DNA of 64,000 nucleotides, taken from the NCBI GenBank assembly GCA_021740915.1, contig JAIOYW010000014.1, positions 1 through 64,000 of the forward strand, given 5' to 3'. Made by a program: the position numbers and the translations under genes. The stretch comes from Ignavibacteriales bacterium (GTDB taxonomy: Bacteria > Bacteroidota > Ignavibacteria > Ignavibacteriales > Melioribacteraceae). Shown piece by piece: positions 14,997 to 23,863 of this stretch. The notes under the pieces are model-generated. The model saw nothing but the letters and a program-made list of their open reading frames with translations, had not been told where the DNA came from and did not search any database. Numbering within the stretch: position 1 is the stretch's first letter; every line of letters starts with the position of its first letter.

Positions 14997-17366
14997 ATGA
15001 AAAGCAGAATTTACAGTTTGGTATTATTCGTGCTATTGTTCAGTACAAACTCAATCGAAGCACAATTAAGCGCTCCGGAAGTTGAAAGCGTTTATGGCGG
15101 AAGAATAAACGCTATGGCGGGTTATTCCTATTCGGGAGACAGCAGCCGAATATTTATCTCAACAGAAAGTGCGAATTCAATATTTTATGCCGATGTTTAT
15201 ACTCATGCCGGGCTGGAAACATTCAGCCCCTTTACAGTTATGCCGGGTGTAAATGCAGCGGCAGGTTATGGACTTGGAATTCAGCAGATAGCTGCCCACG
15301 AGGTTTCAGGGCATGTTTTATTTATTCATCAGTCGGGTCTTCTTAGCAGTGAACCTTTCTCAATATCGGTATATTCCATTTACACCGGATTTGTCCAGAC
15401 AATGGCTTTGAAGGGTGATTATCTGTTTTTCCTCTCCGGTAACCAGCTTCATTACGGAACATTAGATGCCTCCGCCAATTTTACCGCAGGATCGGGTTCG
15501 CCGCTTATTCTGCCGGGGATGCCTGGAATGGTTTCAATGAAGGTCAATCCATATAATGGTCGTGTGTATATGTTTATTGAGGGCAACAGCCCGGTAATTT
15601 ATATGAGTTCTGATGATTATACGGCATTTAATTCGGCTACTACTTTTACGAATATATCACCCGCAACACTTAGTACTTCAGTTTTCTGGAAAGCATTCGG
15701 TATTGGATATGACGGCAGGCTGATGACTGGCGGAAATGATTTTACAAACAAATATTTTGCTTATACTGATGATGCCATATCCTGGACAGAATATTATACC
15801 GGAATAGGCGGAGTATCAGGGCCCAATATAGATGTAGCCGGCGATTCTGCTTCCTACCGTGTATATTTTGCCAGCGGATATAATACAGATAAAGGAAATT
15901 CGGGATTCTGGAATGGTTTCGGAAATCCCGGAGGAATGGAAACACATCCTAATGACGGAAGTGTGTTTACTGATCCCTCTAACAATAATATTGTTTATAT
16001 GACAACAGACCAGGGAATAGGCGCTTCGGTGGATGGGGGTGCTACTATTTTTGAGATTGACGAAGGCGTTGAGGCTGTGTGGGTGCGGGATTTTGATATG
16101 ACAGCATCAAAAAATACGGCATGGCTGGCTTCAAAGTCTGGCATCCGGCGAGTCAACAATTACCTGACTTCACCAACCTGGACAAATGCCATTTTCCCAA
16201 TGGGGGACGGATCACCATACTATTCTGCGGACATGGATCCTGTTGACAGTACCATAGTATATGTCGGGAATGTAAGGGTTTATAAAACAACCGATAATGG
16301 AATGAACTGGAACCGAGTATTTACACCGGAAGATCCGCCGTATAACTTTTCCGGCGTTGGATCCCAGGCTCTCGCTATTGAAGTTTGCCAGTTCGAAAGA
16401 AATACTGTATTTGCCGGATTCACTGTTCAGGATTCTGCAAAAGGCGGACTTTTTTACAGCACAGATGCTGGAAACAACTGGAATCAGATTCTTCTTGAAG
16501 CATCCTCGATTGGCGAGGACGTTGATGTACAGGATATTGCCTTTAATATCGAAAGCGGAGATACTGTCGCTTATGTTGGTGTTGAATATGACCTGACGTA
16601 CCCTCAGGGATACAGTGTTTACAGGATTGTGAAAAGCGGAACTCTCTGGACACCATCACAGGATTTCGGACCATCAGGCACATCTACCGGCTCAGTAATA
16701 GTTGCCACCATCCGCGATGTGCATGTTTCAGTTACCGGAGATACTATCTTTGCAGCGGGAACAGATGCAGGAATCAATCACCCGATGGCATACTATAAAC
16801 CTCTGAATACTACTGCTTTATGGACTCCATTCACCACAACCGGTTTCCCGTTTTTCGCGGGTAAACAGGCTATGGCTGTTACTCAGGGTATCGATACAAT
16901 CTATGTTGCTGTTGATAATGAGGTTTATTATATTGAACCCGGCGCATCCACCTGGACACTTGGTTATAGTTATGCAGTAGGTACTCGGATAGATTTTCTA
17001 TACTATGATGAATTACTTGTCGGAACAGAATATGGACTATTCGCCCATTTCGGTACTAACGGCACGACGGCTGTAATAAAAAATAACAGCAGTCTGATCC
17101 CGGAAGACCTGGAGCTCAGCCAGAATTATCCGAATCCGTTCAATCCTTCAACAAGAATAAGTTTTTCATTACCAGCAGAGCAAAAGATATCGTTGAAAGT
17201 GTTTGATATTCTTGGAAGAGAAATCGCTGAATTGTTCAACGGAGTTATGCCGGCAGGTATTCATTATGCTGAGTTTTCAGGAAGCAGTCTTTCAAGCGGA
17301 ATTTATTTCTATGTCCTGAATACTGAAAACAAAACAATAACTAAAAAGATGATGCTTCTGAAATAA
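14997..17366 (+). CDS. Secreted BNR/sortilin-type propeller protein with T9SS sorting domain
   Basis: A 789-residue exported protein. The signal peptide is KSRIYSLVLFVLLFSTNSIEA. The body (about 30-690) has repeating strands with Asp-box-like motifs such as TTDNGMNWNRVF and STDAGNNWNQILL, as in BNR/sortilin-like seven- or ten-bladed propellers seen in xyloglucanases and sialidases. The final ~80 residues are a type A sorting domain (LSQNYPNPFNP ... SSGIYFYVL ... KKMMLLK). No catalytic residues can be assigned, so it may be a binding or structural protein. It stands alone between a 463-bp gap and a strong terminator. Confidence 0.8.
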   Translation: MKSRIYSLVLFVLLFSTNSIEAQLSAPEVESVYGGRINAMAGYSYSGDSSRIFISTESANSIFYADVYTHAGLETFSPFTVMPGVNAAAGYGLGIQQIAAHEVSGHVLFIHQSGLLSSEPFSISVYSIYTGFVQTMALKGDYLFFLSGNQLHYGTLDASANFTAGSGSPLILPGMPGMVSMKVNPYNGRVYMFIEGNSPVIYMSSDDYTAFNSATTFTNISPATLSTSVFWKAFGIGYDGRLMTGGNDFTNKYFAYTDDAISWTEYYTGIGGVSGPNIDVAGDSASYRVYFASGYNTDKGNSGFWNGFGNPGGMETHPNDGSVFTDPSNNNIVYMTTDQGIGASVDGGATIFEIDEGVEAVWVRDFDMTASKNTAWLASKSGIRRVNNYLTSPTWTNAIFPMGDGSPYYSADMDPVDSTIVYVGNVRVYKTTDNGMNWNRVFTPEDPPYNFSGVGSQALAIEVCQFERNTVFAGFTVQDSAKGGLFYSTDAGNNWNQILLEASSIGEDVDVQDIAFNIESGDTVAYVGVEYDLTYPQGYSVYRIVKSGTLWTPSQDFGPSGTSTGSVIVATIRDVHVSVTGDTIFAAGTDAGINHPMAYYKPLNTTALWTPFTTTGFPFFAGKQAMAVTQGIDTIYVAVDNEVYYIEPGASTWTLGYSYAVGTRIDFLYYDELLVGTEYGLFAHFGTNGTTAVIKNNSSLIPEDLELSQNYPNPFNPSTRISFSLPAEQKISLKVFDILGREIAELFNGVMPAGIHYAEFSGSSLSSGIYFYVLNTENKTITKKMMLLK

Positions 17367-17400
17367 TTGAATTGATAAGATGTTCTTTCTTACCTCTTGT

Positions 17401-17444
17401 CAAAGCCCGGTATGGAATTTTCTGTATCGGGCTTTGTTTTTTTT
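17401..17444 (+). terminator. Rho-independent terminator after the propeller gene
   Basis: CAAAGCCCGGTA (17401-17412) pairs with TATCGGGCTTTG (17425-17436), one G-U pair, followed by a run of eight T. This is a strong intrinsic terminator 35 bp after the stop at 17366. Confidence 0.9.
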
Positions 17445-17469
17445 GGTTGTACACCGATATTGATATGAA

Positions 17470-17513
17470 AGGACTTGCACGGGAGATTTCTGAATTATCT
17501 CCCTACAAGTCCT
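17470..17513 (-). terminator. Hairpin after the GH105/BNR_4 gene
   Basis: AGGACTTG (17470-17477) pairs with CAAGTCCT (17506-17513), and inside it GGGAGAT pairs with ATCTCCC, making a long stem interrupted by a two-base internal loop. It lies 14 bp past the minus-strand stop at 17528 and is followed by TTTCATATC, a short U-rich tail. Confidence 0.6.
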
Positions 17514-17527
17514 AATAACATTAAACA

Positions 17528-19822
17528 TCAATTCATTTTAATCGCAGTGTTATAATTTCTGTAATGGATATAATAGCCATTCATCCATAACACCTTTACT
17601 TTGCCCGGTAATTGTCCTTCGGGAACATAAGGGCGCATATTATTAACTTTGGATTTTGCGGTAACCGGTTCAGATTTCCAGGTTGCCCCGGCATCAGGAG
17701 TATTCCACCTCTCAATCTCAAAAACTCCTTCAATTTCACGTGAAAGGTACAATTCAGAGGTGTTCTGCTTATTCAGAATTAATCCGCCGGAATAGTTTGG
17801 TTCTGTTTCAGAAGCTCCTTCGGAAGTTTGTGGAAACCATTTGCCTGCATTAACTATCTGATGAGAATTCCATTTTTCCCCATCCCATTTCATATATCGG
17901 TAAATATGATTAAGGCTGTCAGGGAAAGTGACATATGCAACCACGGGTTTATTCCCCTTGTCAAGGGCAATGTCCCAAATCCATGCTTTTTCACCGCTTA
18001 TTGATGCATCGTAAATTTTATCACCTTGTTTTAAGTCGAATGGTAATTCGTTGATGCCGGCAATTTTTTCTCCTGTCCGTTTATAAAAAACTCCGTTTTT
18101 ATAATAAACGTAGTAAATGCTGTTGAGTTTTTCATTTCGGGGGTGACCGTCAGTGTAAATAAAATGAATTTCATCAACACCATTTGAATACATTTTCATA
18201 TACGGACGAAGCCCGCCGCCAGAAAGGAGCGACTTTGCAGGTGCCCATTCTTTTCCGTCATCTGAAGTGGAAAAATTGGGCTGCCAGTTATTACCTCTGA
18301 AAAACAGGTATATTTTATTGTTTTCCGCACTAAGCTGAACAGGGTTGGGGTAAGTGTAGCCGGAATTACCTTCAGTATTTGTCGGCAGTATCTGTTCATC
18401 CTCCCATGCCTGAACCTGCTCGGGAGTGCTTGAAATTCGGTAATACATATCCCTTCCATTGTGTCCGGAATAGAAAATCATAATTCTGCCATCGGGGCGG
18501 ATAATCATCCCGGGATTTGCGTGATCGTCCTGATCCAGCCCGACGCGGAGTGTGGAAGTTGCCAGCACCTCGTTTCCAAAATCATATTCAGCAGCCTGAA
18601 TATCTCCTTTACTATTGACCCAGCTAAGATATGTTTTATCATGAGCGCCCTTGTAATATAATGCCCTGGGGTCGGCAAACCAGCACCATGCACCATCTGA
18701 GGCGAGTGAAGGAAAAAATTCTCCTGCTGAAAGTTCGATTATATTCAATTTGATGACTTCTTCTGCAGCAAGCAGAAAAGCTCCTGTCCCATATAATTCA
18801 GTGTCATCATAGGAAACTTCGTCAGGTGCAAAACCGATACGCTGAACCCAGCCTACTTTCCCGGAAGGATGTACTGCATGTACAAGTCCGCTCCATGCGC
18901 GGCTCACGGGTTCGAGGAATGTTTCTTTATCGAGCAATCCACTGTTGATTCCCCATGCAAGTGCATAACAGATAAGTCCGGTGCCGGATGATTCCGGGTT
19001 AGGGTGATTTTCCTGATCGAGCAGACTCATTCTCCAGAGTCCGTCCGGACCCTGGTGCTTTATAATAGCAGCCGCCATTTCGCGAAATTGTTTGATGTAA
19101 CGCTTTTTTGAAGGAAAGTCATCAGGGAAATGCTGGAGAACTCTTGCAAGACCTGCCAAAACCCAACCATTGCCTCTGCCCCAGAATACTTTATTGCCAT
19201 TTTTCTCAAGAATAAGGCTGTCGCTCACACCCGGGATGAATCTTTTGTCTCTGAAGAAAAGATGATCTTCCTCATCATAAAGGAATTCACTGGCATCCCA
19301 CCACATATCATCGAGGTAATCAATGTATTTTATATCATTTGTGGCTTTGTAAAGTCTTGCGAGGGTCGGCGGACTCATAAAAAGCGCATCGCACCACCAC
19401 CATTCTTCCCTGCCCCGCACCGGAGTAGCGGCTATCTCGTCATAAATCTTTTTGATCGGCTCAAGCATTTTGGGATCCTTAGTCTCAAAAAATGCCTCCA
19501 GGTAAACCTGCCCCGCACTGACATCATCTGCGTGTCTGCCCATCGGACCCTCGCGCCATTTTTTAGAATCGCCCCAGGCTATCACAGCATCCAGATACTT
19601 CTGGTAGCCGGTTACACGATATGCTGACATCATCCCGGAATATAGCACTGTTTCAACCCACAAATCAGGATGTGGTTTTATAACTGCCAATTCATGATCG
19701 GCAACTTTTTCGATTATCGAAACTGATCTGTCGTTTGACCGCTGGGTTTTCTGCACTTTAAGAGGCGCTGTACAGGAAACAATAAATAAAAGTAATAATG
19801 CGGCTGCAATTTTTTTATGCAT
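17528..19822 (-). CDS. Lipoprotein fusing a GH105-type unsaturated glycuronyl hydrolase to a BNR_4 domain
   Basis: A 764-residue protein with a lipobox IVSC (Cys17), so probably an anchored lipoprotein. Residues about 35-360 match GH88/GH105 unsaturated glucuronyl or rhamnogalacturonyl hydrolases (EWWWCDALFMSPPTLARL, FWGRGNGWVLAGLARVL). These enzymes remove the unsaturated end sugar left by polysaccharide lyases. Residues about 370-764 match the BNR_4 family (DGAWCWFADPRALYY, DQDDHANPGM), a propeller found in ulvan and related lyases of families such as PL24. If both halves are active, one protein would cut a uronate polysaccharide and trim the product. The lyase activity and the polymer are inferred. 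It is 15 bp after the T9SS gene at 19838. Confidence 0.8.
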   Translation of the reverse strand: MHKKIAAALLLLFIVSCTAPLKVQKTQRSNDRSVSIIEKVADHELAVIKPHPDLWVETVLYSGMMSAYRVTGYQKYLDAVIAWGDSKKWREGPMGRHADDVSAGQVYLEAFFETKDPKMLEPIKKIYDEIAATPVRGREEWWWCDALFMSPPTLARLYKATNDIKYIDYLDDMWWDASEFLYDEEDHLFFRDKRFIPGVSDSLILEKNGNKVFWGRGNGWVLAGLARVLQHFPDDFPSKKRYIKQFREMAAAIIKHQGPDGLWRMSLLDQENHPNPESSGTGLICYALAWGINSGLLDKETFLEPVSRAWSGLVHAVHPSGKVGWVQRIGFAPDEVSYDDTELYGTGAFLLAAEEVIKLNIIELSAGEFFPSLASDGAWCWFADPRALYYKGAHDKTYLSWVNSKGDIQAAEYDFGNEVLATSTLRVGLDQDDHANPGMIIRPDGRIMIFYSGHNGRDMYYRISSTPEQVQAWEDEQILPTNTEGNSGYTYPNPVQLSAENNKIYLFFRGNNWQPNFSTSDDGKEWAPAKSLLSGGGLRPYMKMYSNGVDEIHFIYTDGHPRNEKLNSIYYVYYKNGVFYKRTGEKIAGINELPFDLKQGDKIYDASISGEKAWIWDIALDKGNKPVVAYVTFPDSLNHIYRYMKWDGEKWNSHQIVNAGKWFPQTSEGASETEPNYSGGLILNKQNTSELYLSREIEGVFEIERWNTPDAGATWKSEPVTAKSKVNNMRPYVPEGQLPGKVKVLWMNGYYIHYRNYNTAIKMN

Positions 19823-19837
19823 ATGATATACTCGCTC

Positions 19838-22690
19838 TTATTTTAACAATAAACACTTTTTGCTTAATGAATATCCCGGGATGCTGACTTTATAAATGTA
19901 GATACCGGTTGCAAGATTTTCTCCATCGAACCGGATTTTATGTTTTCCGGCAGGCAATTCCTTTTTTAATAATGTTTTTACGTGACTTCCGAGAGGGTTA
20001 AACAATTCGATCCTGACAAAAGTTTTAAACGGAATAGAAAAACTTATAGTTGTTTCGGGATTAAATGGATTAGGATAGTTTTGATCAAGGGAAAATTTTT
20101 CCGGAAGTTCTATTTCATCTTTGTTTAACAAAGAGAGAATCCCGTTAAGAGCAAGCCCTTTCAATCCCTTTATTCCTGTGCTGCCGATAAGTTCAGAGGA
20201 ACCGTCAGTTTTATTAATCTTAATTAGATTTGCAGGCTGGAAACTCAAGCCGTAAATGCCGTAGATATTCCCATCTGCACCGAATGCCAGATCATCAATA
20301 GGCAATCCGGTTCCGGTGTTCCCAATTTTGGAAAATCCGGAAAAGTCCGGAGTTATCCGGAAAACAGCATCTCTGTCAGTTCCGGTGATATATGTGAACC
20401 AGAGAGAAGCATCAACCGGGTCGAATTCAAGGGAGGCAATCCCGGATGAAGCATCAAAGACCTGTAATAGATTATCCTCACTTTCGAGCCGGTAAATGAT
20501 CCCGGAATTATCAGCAAGAAAGATGATTCCCGAATTTGAAACCGCCAAAGCCGTGTAATCGCCAGGCAGGTCAAAATAAGTATAAGCATCCCCGCCTGCG
20601 GAATTGATTCTGATAATTTTTGTTAATCCGGGTGAATTGAACAAACCCATAATTTCCGAGCTGGCAGGGTTTATTGAAAGATCGGTAACAGCAGAATAGC
20701 CTGATTCTCCAATTAGTTGAGCGCTGCCTGTATTTCCATTCAGGATGAATATTCCTCCATTGGCGGAGGATACGCCGGAAGCATATATTTTTCCGCTGAG
20801 CGACGGGGCTATCTCGTAGCCTCTTCCCTGTAATTGAACAGCAAATGCGGGATTTTGCAAATCATTTGTCTCAATAATCAAATTGCCGCTTATTCTTCCC
20901 GGCTGATCCGGCTGATAATGCAGATATACGACAAGTGAATCATAGCAGGGAATATTTACAGGCAGATTCTCGGCAATCATAAAGTGAAATACCGGTTCCG
21001 TCATGCTTAAAGAATTAATTATCAGGTCCTGATCTCCAAAATTTTTGATAATCAGTGAATCCGTTTTGCTGCTGAAAGGTAATTCGATATCCCCAAAATC
21101 GTAGTGCATCTCCGAAAAATTTGCTTTAATACCTTCAAAAGGTTTTGGACGTAATCCGGCATTCCAGACTCCCCATACATTTCTGGATGGCACATATTCA
21201 GTAGAGATCCAAAAACTCTGATCAGCAGGATCGAGCCAGACACCCATATAATCGCCCCAGCGATTATCGCCGCCTCCAAAAGTTTTGATGTAATTTGCAC
21301 GTCCGGTTTGAAGCATTATAGATGATGATGTCCTTCCTTCGAATGGAAAAACGAATGTTGCACAGGCGCTGATGTATTCGTCCGGTCCTGACCGGCTGTA
21401 AGTCAATAAAGTTTCACCTGAATCATTTACGTCAAGAGCAGAATAAAAAAGATATTTTTCCGGTATCGTTAATATTGCATCGTAAAAAGTGTTCTGAGCA
21501 GAAAGATCAATAACAGTATATTTTACTCCGCAGAAAGAATTATCCCTGACTGTATGAGTTATATGAAGGTAATTATCCCTGAAAACAGGCTCGTTCATCA
21601 GATTACTGCCCCAGATTTTGAGTCCCAGCCCTCCGCCCTGCTGACCGGGATTTTCCGGATCGGTATAAAGCCCGACAGGCACGGTATATCCTGAAAGCTG
21701 TGGACTACCTAATGGATTGGTGATTTTATATATACCCACGGATGTTTTCTGAAAGCTGATCTCGTCCGGCTCAGTGACGGCGAGATAAAAACCGTCAGAG
21801 GAGCCATATTGCCGAGAAGGGCGGATCATATAAGGATATATGCCGGTGCCCGGATATGTGATATTCCAGAGATCTTTCCATCTTACAACCCCCGGTGAGG
21901 GTGCATACAGGTCAGATTTGTTTACAATTCGGATCCGTTCGTATTGGAAGATATCACCGACAAATGTGAACTGATCGGATGCCAGATAAATTGCTTTATC
22001 ATCATATCCGATGCCAGTGTAATCAGCCCAGTTTCCATCAATGGTTGTCCCATTTACATTACCGGGCAGAGCCCAGTTAAACCAGATTCCGTTCGGGTCG
22101 GAATCATCTGAAACAGAAAGCAGATAATAACTCTCACTGTTTGATGATCCGAGATGCAGCCACGCCATTATCCAGCGATTAGAGTAATGGTCGTATATAA
22201 CCTTTGGGTCGAAAGCTCCCGGGTTTTGAATGACATTGGTGTACCAGCTATCAGCATCGATTGTTTTAACAGTGGTTCCATTTTTATCGCTGATACGGAA
22301 GTAACTGTTTACACAATGTATTACGTGATCAGGTCCGGCAGCGATGTAGGGATCAGGCGGGATTGATGAGCCTTCGTCTGCTATCCCCTGAAAGGAAGAA
22401 AACACAATTATGCTGTCATCGACTAAATTTGATCTGGTTTCATTTAGGCGGATATTCGCAGCGATGCCGTCCGGATATAATACTGTATTTCCATACTTTT
22501 TTACTCTGTCAAATTTATTAAATAACCGGAATCCTTTTGAAAATCCATCAAAAGATTTACTGAAAGATTCAGTGTTGATTGCTGAACCATTTGGCACGGA
22601 ACCATCTGCAGGCCCTGAATAAGAAACCTGCGCTTTTAAACCGGAGCACATTATTAATGCTGCTGTAACTACAAAAATAAATTTTCTCAT
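19838..22690 (-). CDS. Large T9SS cargo protein with an ASH/HYDIN-like domain
   Basis: A 950-residue exported protein. The signal peptide is RKFIFVVTAALIMCSGLKA. Residues about 90-510 form a region of repeated strands with Trp-rich motifs (DPKVIYDHYSNRWIMAWL), propeller-like. About 515-615 is an ASH/HYDIN-like immunoglobulin fold (FGDIELPFSSKTDSLIIKN; choice-of-anchor D type). About 620-860 again resembles a propeller. The end is a type A sorting domain (LDQNYPNPFNP ... ATGIYIYKV ... KKCLLLK). Function not known; probably displayed or released at the surface. Expressed with the GH105/BNR_4 gene 15 bp downstream, which hints at polysaccharide binding. Confidence 0.78.
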   Translation of the reverse strand: MRKFIFVVTAALIMCSGLKAQVSYSGPADGSVPNGSAINTESFSKSFDGFSKGFRLFNKFDRVKKYGNTVLYPDGIAANIRLNETRSNLVDDSIIVFSSFQGIADEGSSIPPDPYIAAGPDHVIHCVNSYFRISDKNGTTVKTIDADSWYTNVIQNPGAFDPKVIYDHYSNRWIMAWLHLGSSNSESYYLLSVSDDSDPNGIWFNWALPGNVNGTTIDGNWADYTGIGYDDKAIYLASDQFTFVGDIFQYERIRIVNKSDLYAPSPGVVRWKDLWNITYPGTGIYPYMIRPSRQYGSSDGFYLAVTEPDEISFQKTSVGIYKITNPLGSPQLSGYTVPVGLYTDPENPGQQGGGLGLKIWGSNLMNEPVFRDNYLHITHTVRDNSFCGVKYTVIDLSAQNTFYDAILTIPEKYLFYSALDVNDSGETLLTYSRSGPDEYISACATFVFPFEGRTSSSIMLQTGRANYIKTFGGGDNRWGDYMGVWLDPADQSFWISTEYVPSRNVWGVWNAGLRPKPFEGIKANFSEMHYDFGDIELPFSSKTDSLIIKNFGDQDLIINSLSMTEPVFHFMIAENLPVNIPCYDSLVVYLHYQPDQPGRISGNLIIETNDLQNPAFAVQLQGRGYEIAPSLSGKIYASGVSSANGGIFILNGNTGSAQLIGESGYSAVTDLSINPASSEIMGLFNSPGLTKIIRINSAGGDAYTYFDLPGDYTALAVSNSGIIFLADNSGIIYRLESEDNLLQVFDASSGIASLEFDPVDASLWFTYITGTDRDAVFRITPDFSGFSKIGNTGTGLPIDDLAFGADGNIYGIYGLSFQPANLIKINKTDGSSELIGSTGIKGLKGLALNGILSLLNKDEIELPEKFSLDQNYPNPFNPETTISFSIPFKTFVRIELFNPLGSHVKTLLKKELPAGKHKIRFDGENLATGIYIYKVSIPGYSLSKKCLLLK

Positions 22691-22722
22691 TTTTCACCAA
22701 TTATTTCACTTAAAATAGCAAC

Positions 22723-22730
22723 AAAGATAA
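22723..22730 (-). promoter_or_regulatory. Candidate Bacteroidota -7 box
   Basis: On the minus strand TATCTTTG matches TAnnTTTG, 32 bp before the start of the gene ending at 19838. No clear -33 TTG at normal spacing. Confidence 0.35.
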
Positions 22731-22909
22731 ACTTTAACAATCGGGTTGAGAATTTTTGAAATATTAATTGAGAGGAGTAATGAGTAAAAGCTTCTGCAAT
22801 GCTTATTTGCTGATTATTGCCGGCAATTCAGATGATAAGTATTGTATAGATATGGAGGCAGTCTTTTTATAAGTATTTAATAGTTATACTCAAATTTCAA
22901 ATTTTATCA

Positions 22910-22917
22910 TATTTTTG
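22910..22917 (+). promoter_or_regulatory. Candidate Bacteroidota -7 box
   Basis: TATTTTTG matches TAnnTTTG and lies 21 bp before the patatin-like start at 22939. It is the same octamer as at 14955. Tentative, because the -33 element is unclear. Confidence 0.3.
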
Positions 22918-22938
22918 TTAAAATGACCAGGTGTTTAA

Positions 22939-23853
22939 ATGTCTGAATTAGGATTGGCGCTGGGCGGTGGCGGAGCCAGAGGGCTGGCTCATCTTGGTAT
23001 ATTAAAAGTCCTCGAAGAAAAACAAATAAAGATCACCACAATCTCAGGATGCAGCATGGGTGCCGTAATAGGGGGTTTATATGCGTATTACGGAAATTCC
23101 GCGCAGGTTTGGGATTTTGTAAGGAATGTGCTTAAAAGCCCATCTTTTAAAGAATTTGGAAAAAAAAGTGTGGCCTCTTATCAAAAAACCGAAAAAAATT
23201 ATTTTGAGCAGTTTTTTGACCTTATCGCCATGAGATTAAAAGCTGCTTCCAGTCTCGATCGTGTTTCCTATTTTGATGAAGACGAAACGGACGAATTATT
23301 CGATATGATCCCGGATGTACCAATCGAAGATTTAAGCCTCAAATTCTCAGCTATTGCCACTGATCTGATATCGGGTCAGGAAGTTAATTTCACAGCAGGA
23401 AGTCTGAGGACAGCATTAAAAGCAAGTGCTGCAATTCCGGGGATTTTCCCGCCTGTTCCATTTGCAGGATATTTGCTTGTTGATGGCTATGCTTCAGAAA
23501 GTGTTCCTGCAAGGCAGGCAAGAGAGATCGGGTCGGATAGAGTACTGGCAGTTAATGTCTCAAGAAAATTAAAAACAATTAAGCAGCCGAAAAACTTTGT
23601 TGAAATTCTTTACAGAACTGAGGATATAACATCTTTCCATCTCTCTGAGATCAGGCTGAAATCCGCTGATCTGATATTAAGACCCAAAGTGAATGAGTAT
23701 GGATGGGCTGATTTTGATAAAATTTATGATATCATTGCAGCAGGGGAAGCAGAGGCACGGGCGAATATCGAAAGCATTTTGCAGTTGATAAATAGAAATT
23801 CCTATTTACTTGAAGTAGAGCATTTTATAAAAAAAATGAAAGGGGAAATGTAG
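22939..23853 (+). CDS. Patatin-like phospholipase (RssA/YchK-type)
   Basis: A 304-residue cytoplasmic serine hydrolase. The oxyanion-hole loop GGGGARGLAHLG is at residues 9-20. The nucleophile elbow GCSMG gives Ser39, and the catalytic Asp182 is in LLVDGYASE, which together make the patatin Ser-Asp dyad. No signal peptide is seen. Patatins remove acyl chains from phospholipids or lysophospholipids. It is 10 bp ahead of glpD and in the same operon as a glycerophosphodiesterase. The set could therefore take a (lyso)phospholipid to free fatty acid, glycerol 3-phosphate and finally dihydroxyacetone phosphate. Confidence 0.9.
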   Translation: MSELGLALGGGGARGLAHLGILKVLEEKQIKITTISGCSMGAVIGGLYAYYGNSAQVWDFVRNVLKSPSFKEFGKKSVASYQKTEKNYFEQFFDLIAMRLKAASSLDRVSYFDEDETDELFDMIPDVPIEDLSLKFSAIATDLISGQEVNFTAGSLRTALKASAAIPGIFPPVPFAGYLLVDGYASESVPARQAREIGSDRVLAVNVSRKLKTIKQPKNFVEILYRTEDITSFHLSEIRLKSADLILRPKVNEYGWADFDKIYDIIAAGEAEARANIESILQLINRNSYLLEVEHFIKKMKGEM

Positions 23854-23863
23854 AAAGACTATT

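Noticed and set aside
19130-19627. 165-codon plus-strand frame within the GH105 region
   Set aside because: It is the complement of a well-conserved enzyme domain; Cys/His-rich composition is typical of antisense shadows.
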